From positions 2,047,001 through 2,111,000 of the forward strand of contig NC_089230.1 of the NCBI RefSeq assembly GCF_963924675.1: DNA of 64,000 bases, in the 5' to 3' direction. A program made the translations under genes and the position numbers. A model generated the notes under the pieces. That model had not been told where the DNA came from and searched no databases. It worked only from the letters and a program-made list of their open reading frames with translations. The stretch is from Phocoena phocoena. Lineage: Eukaryota; Chordata; Mammalia; Artiodactyla; Phocoenidae. Shown here in pieces: positions 57,211 through 64,000 of this stretch; positions within the stretch are counted from its first letter, which is position 1; the number at the start of each line of letters is the position of its first letter.

Positions 57211-57639
57211 GTCAATTCCTACTGCACAGCTTGAAATTGTGACTCTGCCCGCTTCCCAAACCTGGACCGACGTTTGTGCTGAGTCCATCTCAGCTTCCCT
57301 GAAATCCTCAAATTCCTCTCTGGTCATCTGGTCAACTCTCTCCCACCCCGGCAACAACCCATCGGCACCTCGGGGGTTCATTCCGCACTTTCCTGATCTC
57401 ACTGGAGTCTGTGAATTAATATAAATCTACGACACAGTTTGGTGTTCATTTCAGATCCCAGATCCTACTTCAAGGTCTTCAATCCCCAAATGATGGTTTA
57501 GTTTAAAAGGGAAGAGAGGCTATTTTCTGTTACACTACGCAGGTGGGAAATGAAAGCAGCAAAGCCAGACTCGACTATATATGTGAATAAAAGGTAATGA
57601 TAGCTATTTACAAACTGTCTTTTCCCCATGCATCACATC
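57211..57639. other. Unique sequence
   Basis: Nothing recognised. Confidence 0.35.
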
Positions 57640-58435
57640 TGTGGATAACAAGCCCTTGTGGAAGGCAGCCCCCAAGGTGGGCCCCAGTGGCCCTGTGTCC
57701 TGGAATCCAAGCCCCCCTCCCACGCTGAATTGGGGCTGGCTGATGCGATCGAGGGTGCCTTTGGAAGGTTAGATCATGAAGAACACTTAGCCCCCACCTT
57801 GACGTCCTGGATCAGGTGCTTGGAGAAAACAGTTGCCATGCATGAGGAACGCAAGCAGCGCTGAGGACAGGCCCACACGGAGAGGGGCCGAGGCCGACAA
57901 CCAGCACGGCTTGCTGGCTACGAGAGTGAGAGTGAGACGGTAGAAAATGTGTGTTGGTCTCCGTCCCCTGTTCCTGGCACAGGGCTCCTGAAACCCTCAT
58001 AACTTCCTAAATGATAAGAGTACCAAGGGCATCTTTTGTTCTAATATTTGGTCTTTGGCCCCAGTTCCCTACACAGACCTCCTAACCCCCTTGGAACTTC
58101 CTAGGTGATAGGAGTGTCTTCTGTTCTAATGAGGTGACTCTGGTGGGCTTGTGGATAGGGGCTGGTCACCAGAAAGACCCAGCCAGGATGAGAAGCTCCC
58201 CCACCCCCCTTCCCTAGGACTGAAAGGACTGAAAATGGAGTTAATAATTGACATGACTACGTGATGAAGCCTCCATAAAATCCCAGTATAGGGGCTTCAG
58301 AGAGCTCCGGGATTGGTGAACACACAGAGGTGCAGGAGGTGGTACCTGGAGAGGGCCTGGGAGCTCTGTGCCCCTCCCGTACCTTGCCCTACACATCTCT
58401 TCCATCTAGATGTTTATCTGTATCCTTTATCACAT

Positions 58436-58650
58436 CAGTCCCCCAAATTTTTGGCACCAGGGACCAGTTTTGTGGAAGACGATTTTTCCACGGATGGAGT
58501 GGGGCGATGGTTCGGGCGGTAATGCGAGCGACGGGGAGTGGCAGATGAAGCTTTGCTCACTCTCCAGCCACTCACCTCCTGCCATGCGGCCCAATTCCTA
58601 ACAGGCCATGGACCGGTACCAGTCTGCAGCCCAGGGGTTGAGTTCCCCTG
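58436..58650 (-). mobile_element. MER1-type hAT transposon (innermost)
   Basis: It begins cagtcccccaaatttttgg and ends ggggttgagttcccctg, inverted ends of MER1, with caccagggaccagttttgtg, cgatttttccacggatgg and ctaacaggccatggaccgg inside. At about 215 bp it encodes nothing. The flanks ctttatca (58425-58432) and ctttacca (58651-58658) resemble an 8-bp duplication, with three extra bases before the left end. Confidence 0.85.
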
Positions 58651-58937
58651 CTTTACCACATCTTTTTATAATAAACCAGTAGGCGTAAGTTTCTGAGTTC
58701 TGTGAGCCATTCTAGCAAATTAATCAAACCCAAGGTGGGGTTTGTTGGACCCTTCAGTGTAGAGCCAGCCGGTCAGAAGCACAGGTGACAACCTGGACCT
58801 GCAACTGACATCTGAAGGAGGGGGTGGGCCATCTGGTAGGACTGAGCCCTTCCAGGTGGTGTCAGAACTGAGTTAAATGTTGGACACCCAGCTGGTTCTG
58901 GAGACTTGCTTGTTGGTGATTGTGCAGGGAAAACCTT

Positions 58938-58938
<1 letters not shown>

Positions 58939-58969
<31 letters not shown>
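58939..58969 (+). repeat. (CA)n microsatellite
   Basis: About 15 uninterrupted CA units inside the inner LTR-like element. Confidence 0.97.
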
Positions 58970-58972
<3 letters not shown>

Positions 58973-59212
58973 AGAATTGGGCTCAGCACCCTTTCAGTGA
59001 GCCACCCTGGGAGTGGGGCTCCCAGCCCCAGGAAACCTGTCAGACGACTACGGTCCCACAAGCCATGAGAGCCCCCAGGCCAGTGCCACCCAACCAAGCT
59101 TCTGCTGGATTTCTAACACAGAAATTGTGAGAGACGATGCATTGTTAATATTGCTTTAAGCCACTAAGTTCTGGGGTGTTTTGTTACACGGCAATAGATA
59201 ACTAATACACCC

Positions 59213-60670
59213 GTGGTGAACTGTCTCCAATCTCAGCTTTGTGTCACCTGAACCAGCAGAAAACATGCAAGAGGGAATCACACCATGGAACATGCTTGGC
59301 CCGTCATTTCTGAAGAACTGGGAAGTCGAAGAGCTCTACTTTGTAATAGAAACGCCCCCATGTCTTCCTTATCCAGTAAAAGAGTATGGCAAACTGTTCT
59401 CTTTTTAAGGTGCAAAGGGGAAGGAGAGCTCAAGGCAAGAAGGACACCAGAGAAACAGCCAGCACGCAGCTCTGCGCTCAAGACAAATGAGAAGAACGGA
59501 ATCAGTTTTCAAAGACGGCAAATTGTTAGATGGTGTGTGTGTCATCGTTTGTCCTCATTGAAATTTGGCTTCAGTTACTGAAAAACATAGGAAAGAAAAC
59601 TAAGCTGAGAACTAGGGGGCCCAGGGAAGGGCTCTGGCTCGTGACACGAGACCCTTCGTGTCGTTTGAATGACTGTGGGTTTGTTATTGCAAAGCAGGGC
59701 GTGGGAATCTGAGCCAATTGTGACAGGCGGCAAGGACGGAGGGCCTTTGATCCTCTGTTGGGTGGATAGAATGAGGGGGTCTGAGGCGGGCAGTCTGCCC
59801 ATCCAGGGGCTGCCCCAGGACCCTCCACCCTCCTCCGTGTGGTCAGGAGGGGCCGTCCCGGCTCTCGGGTGCTGGGTGGAGCACAGTTGGTGACACGGCA
59901 GGGGTTTAGGAGTCCAAGTTTGGTTGGTGTTCAAGACGATGCCTGGCTGGACCCTCATCACATGTCCCACAGGGGGTGGCGCGTGGCTCCTGCCCACAGT
60001 CAAACCACCATCTGCACCTCATCTGAACCTGGAACCACGGTCTGCACTCAGCCGTTCCCACCCCCGGGAGGGGTCCTGGGAGACCCGAAGCTCTTCCCCC
60101 GACCCCAGTGCCCTGGGGATGTTCACCTGCCCCCCACCTGGGTCCTTGTTAATCTCCAGCTCGGGGGCCCCGTGGGAGCCACACTTCTCTCTGAGACTTG
60201 CAATCTCCAGGACCCCCTTTGGCAAGCCAGGTGACTGTCCTGTCCCCTGGAGCCCCCCTTCCCACTCCAGGGCTTCAGTCCTGAAGGGGGAAGCGGCGGG
60301 GGTCTCCCAGGTACCTCCTCAGAGTGCACCCCACCGCAGCTTCATCCTCTCTCTCTTTCGAGGATGGAATGCAGTTGAAATGGTCTTTTCCTATATTCCC
60401 AAACCTCTGGTTTGTGTAGCATCCTCCTTGCTCAGACTTTGCCATTTATATTCAAAGTACAGCTCTCAGAAGTCCAAGAAAACCTTTCTCTCTCAACAGA
60501 GGTTGGATCTTGTCAATCAAAAGTGCTTTAGCTTTCAGACCGTTGCCCCAGCGATACAAGTACAAAACGTCTAATTGTCTCTTTAAGAGCTCAAAAGTCA
60601 AGAAAATGACTTTTTCTTCCCTGGAACAAAGCCTCAGACAGACAAATAGTAATGACGGAGAGCTGTTTAT
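59213..60670. other. Unique sequence
   Basis: No gene or repeat recognised. Frames of up to 216 codons at 59924-60574 start in GC-rich DNA and run through unrelated AT-richer text. No domain is seen. Confidence 0.35.
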
Positions 60671-60727
60671 GAAAAAAGAGAGAGAGAGAGAGAAGAAAGA
60701 AAGAAAAAAGAAAGAAAAAGGAAGAAG
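60671..60727 (+). repeat. (GA)n/(GAAA)n purine tract
   Basis: About 57 bases of pure purine, gagagagaga followed by aagaaagaaagaaa units. Confidence 0.9.
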
Positions 60728-62374
60728 CTACTTGTTCCAGTACTTCAAGGTAGTATTTCAAAATGTTTCCTATTTCCTACATCGTCTCCCAAAGCCCTTG
60801 GAGCCCTCCGGCCTTATTCTCACCCCCAGCCCTGCCCCTTCCTACTATATACACCCATAAATGCCAGCTCTCTACCATCCTCTCCTCTCACCCTCACCTC
60901 CCCACGTGCTGGGGGCCTGGATGGCTGGAGTGGTGAGATTCGAAATGATGCTCTTTCCTGGTAACTGACCAACCAGACTCACTCTGGCTGAATGGCTGGA
61001 GCAGGGGGCCCCCCCAGCTGTGCCCGGCATTCCCCTTAGCTGGTGGGAGGTCAGGGGGCCGGGAGGGCCCCACTCCCTAAGGCTCAGGGCAGCAGCTGTT
61101 TGCAGACTGTGCAACTGTGATCTTTAGATGCTAGCGAGACTTTACGGAGAGCACCAAGTCCCTTGGTCCCAGGGCAGGCCAAGGGCAGGAAGCTTCTTAG
61201 CCAGGGCCATGGTGAGGGGACAGAGGAGGAATGCCACGTCTGTGCCACGCGGGCAAGCTGGAGAGGTTTGTGCAAACAGAGCCAGGGACCCAGGGGCACA
61301 GTGGGGGATGGGAGGCAAGCACAGGCTTGGAAGGAGGGGCCGGAGCCTTTCTGACCCATTCTTCCCGTGAGCCTTTGCTGTTATGTTAGCCAGGAAGTGA
61401 CCCAGGAGCTACGGGCCCTCCTTCTCTCCACTGGGCGTGCCCGGTGGCCTGCAGGCTCAGGCTGACCCAGGCGGACCTCCCCAACCCGGGGGCGCACCTC
61501 CAGGGGGATGTGCAGGAGCCCCCAGCCCCCCACCAGGTCCTCCAGCGCTTTTCTGCTCCAACCTTGGGCTCCGGCTGCCAAGCACAGGTCCTCCTCGGAT
61601 CCACATGCTGGGTTGTTCCTGCCTCATGCAGGTGTCTCCCGGGCCAGGGCCCCGCAAGCCGTGTCCAGTTCCCTTCCTGCCATGAGGATGCAGTCCTGTG
61701 CAGAGAGCTCTCCTCACTTGTCCTCGCTGCTCTGCAGAGTTGGGTCTCTGCATTGACCCTCCTCTGATTTCCTAGCTTCTCCCCTTGCTCACGCTGGAAC
61801 CCCTGAGGCAGGCTGCTGTCCTAAAAGTGGCAGGAGCCGGGACTCACCATGTCATCAGCCCAATGGCAACAGTTTATCCTCAAAGGCAAAGGCCTGCTTG
61901 ACTTATGATCCTGACAGGAACCGACATGAGCTGAGTCAAGGTGCCTACAGCCAACGGGAGGCATTGTAAGTGGCCCACACAAGGCTCCTGAAGGCATGTA
62001 ACTGCAAACCCCCCAAGGAGACCGGCCCACAGCATCCGTCTGTGTCACTGCTGGGACCTCCCTGCTCTGTTATATAAGCCCAGAAGCAGTCAGGTTTGGC
62101 CCAAGAGGTCGTGCTGTACATTAAGACATTGCACTGTGAAAAGGTGTATTTCTCATCAAGATGCAACAGAAAAGGAAAACAGCAATTGATAGCATCGCCT
62201 CAATTCAGCGGGATGACCCGAGTCCACAGGCCTCTCCCCAGAGCTGAAATGTATAGACTTTTGTCAGGACCATGTCTGGGTCTTCTTCCTGACCTCGCTG
62301 TGAGGGCTTTGAGCACCTAGTGAAACATATATGGGGATTCTTCCTACTCCCATGATATTTTACTGTGTATAGAG
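60728..62374. other. Unique GC-rich sequence
   Basis: No gene or repeat recognised. Confidence 0.35.
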
Positions 62375-62515
62375 GCAGGTTTCAGTCATGGTTGAGCATG
62401 AGTCTGGAGTCTGACAGACTTGGTTAAGACCCTGGTTCTGCCACCTGCTGGCTATGTGACTCTGGGTAAAGGACTAACTTATCTGTACTTCTGTTCTCTC
62501 CAACAGAGTGGTGGG
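62375..62515 (+). mobile_element. MIR fragment
   Basis: atggttgagcatgagtctgg, agtctgacagacttggttaa, gttctgccacctgctggcta and tgtgactctgggtaaagg are the MIR head and its following part in forward order. It underlies the end of the minus-strand open frame discussed at 62585. Confidence 0.85.
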
Positions 62516-62584
62516 TGACCCTATAAGTTCTGGGCCTTAAGAGGATGGGGCTGTGCAGAAGAGAGGAGGACTCTTTGGATGCAC

Positions 62585-62747
62585 CTGATACTCTTTTCTT
62601 AAACCAATATTTGGGGATGGGGTGGGAGCGAAGGTATTGGTAGGTGCACAGCAGAACTATGAAGAAAGAGCCAACTAAAAATAAGACCAAGGCAGAGCTC
62701 TTCAGTAGCATCAGCAGCTCCAGGATCTTGGTCCACATTTATGTTAT
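62585..62747 (-). CDS. Candidate small membrane-protein exon (unidentified)
   Basis: On the minus strand a pyrimidine-rich tract ending cccctcag (about 62771-62748) is followed by ATAACATAAATG. The ATG at 62738 opens a 104-codon frame. The first 51 residues are hydrophobic at 8-33 (LLMLLKSSALVLFLVGSF within it), then YQYLRSHPIPKYWFKKRV, the plan of a single-pass anchor with a basic flank. A weak donor-like CAG/GTGC at 62585 would end the exon before the MIR that supplies the rest of the frame. I do not recognise the protein. Chance remains the more likely explanation. Confidence 0.2.
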
Positions 62748-62824
62748 CTGAGGGGAATGAAAGCCCAAAAGAAAAGTCTCTGACCCCCTTTCCCCCAAAG
62801 TAGACTTTCACTTGAAAATGAAAA

Positions 62825-64000
62825 CACAATATATCAAAACTTATGGGCTACAGCTAAAGCAATGCTTAGAAGAATATTATAGATTTAAATGCCTATATTA
62901 GAAAAGGAGAAGGAACTTAAACCAATACATACGTTTTCATGTGAAGAATCTTGAAAAATAAAAGCAAACTAAATCCCAGGCAAGCAGAAGGACTGAAATA
63001 ATAGATGCCGGAGTGAAAGTCACTGAAATAGAAAACAGGAAAACAATAGAAACAAAATCAATGAAATCAAAAGTCTTGTTTAAAGAACAACAAAATTGAC
63101 AAACCTTTAGCTAGATTAAACAAGAACAAAAGAGAAGACACAGATGACCAAAATTAGGAATGAAAGAGGGGAAATTGCCACCGACAGTTTAAAAATTAAA
63201 ACGATTATAAGGGAATACTATGAAGAACGTTATGCCAACATATTCAACAATTTGGATGAAATGGGCAAATTCCTAGAAAAGACAAATTACAAAAACTCAC
63301 TCAAGAAGAAATAGAAAACCTAAAAAGATTCATAACAAGTAAAGAAATTAAATTAGTAATTAAAAATCTTCTCACAAAGAAATGCCAGGCCCAGATGACT
63401 TCACTGGTGAAATCTAGCAAACATTTACAGGGAAAAAATTACCAATAATCCACAAACTCTTCCAGAAATAGGGGAAGAAACACATTTCAACTCATTCTGT
63501 AAGGCCAATACTATGATGACCCTAAAGCCAGATAAAGACATCAAAAGCAAAGAAAAATACAGACCAATATGTCTCATAAACTTAGAGGCAAACATTCTTA
63601 ATAAAATATTAGGAAATCAGATCTAACAACATATAAAAAGGATCATACGCAGTGAAGAAGTGTGATTTATGCCAGGGATGCAAAACTGGTTTAAGGTCAA
63701 AGAACCGATTACTATAATATACGATATTAATGAAATTAAAGACAAAACTCACATGATTATCTTAATAAGTGTAGAAAAAACTTTTGACAAAATCCAACAC
63801 TCACTCATGATTTTAATAAAAAAGACAACTTTAGGTAGACTTGGAACAGAAGGGAACTTTCTCAACATGTTAAAGGATATCTACATAAAACATACAGCAA
63901 ATATTATATCTAATGGTGAAAGACTGAATGCTTTCCCCCTAAAACTAGGAAAAAGACAAGGATACCTGTTCTTGCAACTTTTTTAAACTTTATATTGGAT
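62825..64000 (+). mobile_element. Ancient L1 ORF2, truncated by the window end
   Basis: Forward ORF2 text: aatatatcaaaacttatggg, caaaatcaatgaaatcaaa, ggaatgaaagaggggaaat, tgggcaaattcctagaaaag, aatgccaggcccagatgac, ccaatactatgatgacccta and atgccagggatgcaaaactg. Frameshifts and stops are common, so the copy is old. It continues past position 64000. Confidence 0.93.
63669..63986 (+). pseudogene. L1 reverse-transcriptase fragment (decayed)
   Basis: A 105-residue frame with ISVEKTFDKIQHS, matching the first reverse-transcriptase catalytic block (usually S-D-EKAFDKIQ, here without the D before the E), and FPLKLGKRQGYL matching the next block (FPLRSGTRQGCPLSP) with the GC replaced by GY. The YxDD-type block would lie beyond the window. 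It is not functional. Confidence 0.88.

Larger units (their letters stand above)
57951..58995 (+). mobile_element. Inner LTR-like element, family not assigned
   Basis: The text tgttcctggcacagggctcc, ttctaatgaggtgactctg, gatgaagcctccataaaatc, ggattggtgaacacacag, ttttataataaaccagtag, gagttctgtgagccattc and gtagagccagccggtcag is the conserved order of a common mammalian LTR. It is itself interrupted by a MER1-type transposon at 58436-58650 and bears a (CA)n at 58939-58969. Exact ends are uncertain by tens of bases. Confidence 0.65.
57640..59212 (+). mobile_element. Outer MaLR-like LTR, split by a second LTR
   Basis: The left part (57640 to about 57936) has gaaggcagcccccaaggtgg and ttgccatgcatgaggaac. 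The right part (58996-59212) resumes with gagccaccctgggagtgg and ends atagataactaataca. The two parts are contiguous in the element form I know. Both sides of the intruder show agtgag (57931-57936 and 58996-59001). The family is probably MaLR-like but not assigned. Confidence 0.65.

Noticed and set aside
59924..60574. A 216-codon plus-strand frame
   Set aside because: It crosses from GC-rich into AT-rich unique DNA with no domain, signal or splice support.

Overview
The window looks like a piece of a mammalian nuclear genome, most likely from a cetacean (hippopotamus is the next possibility). It carries eight copies of a roughly 200-bp tRNA-derived SINE of the CHR-2 type, several of them little diverged and with near-perfect target-site duplications, plus an older CHR-1-like copy and a low-divergence cetartiodactyl-type L1 3' end. 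No ruminant Bov-tA or BovB and no pig PRE-1 element was noticed. Bacterial-style organisation (operons, ribosome binding sites, dense ORFs) is absent. The family names come from memory of the consensus sequences; no database was searched.

No complete protein-coding gene could be supported. Almost all long open frames are chance frames in GC-rich DNA, translations of the SINE, or decayed L1 frames. One small candidate exon is flagged (minus strand, about 62585-62747): a splice-acceptor-like site, an ATG and a hydrophobic, membrane-anchor-like peptide, unidentified and of low confidence.

Layout. 1-15.2 kb: GC-rich, mostly unique sequence with CHR-2 copies at 481, 2645 and 12466, MaLR-type LTRs at 2519 and 13398, a MER1-type hAT transposon at 4676, a 120-bp tandem duplication at 7731 and a CpG-island-like segment at 10861. 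15.2-24.4 kb: AT-rich and dominated by L1 fragments on the plus strand, including a 5'-inverted copy and two neighbouring ancient L1 stretches, one split by a young SINE. 24.4-34.4 kb: GC-richer, largely unique, with one MIR, an old L1 3' end, a hAT-like element and a hexameric telomere-like repeat. 34.4-44.5 kb: AT-rich L1 territory, mostly minus strand, with a head-to-head CHR-2 pair and a solitary LTR inserted inside L1 ORF2. 44.5-62.8 kb: mixed unique DNA with MIR/L2 fragments, LTRs, a large GGT/GAT minisatellite and a threefold nested repeat at 57.6-59.2 kb. 62.8 kb to the end: an ancient L1 ORF2 that runs out of the window.

The window reads as intergenic or deep intronic DNA whose content records successive waves of insertion: MIR/L2 and ancient L1 first, then MaLR and hAT elements, then CHR-1, then CHR-2 and young L1.
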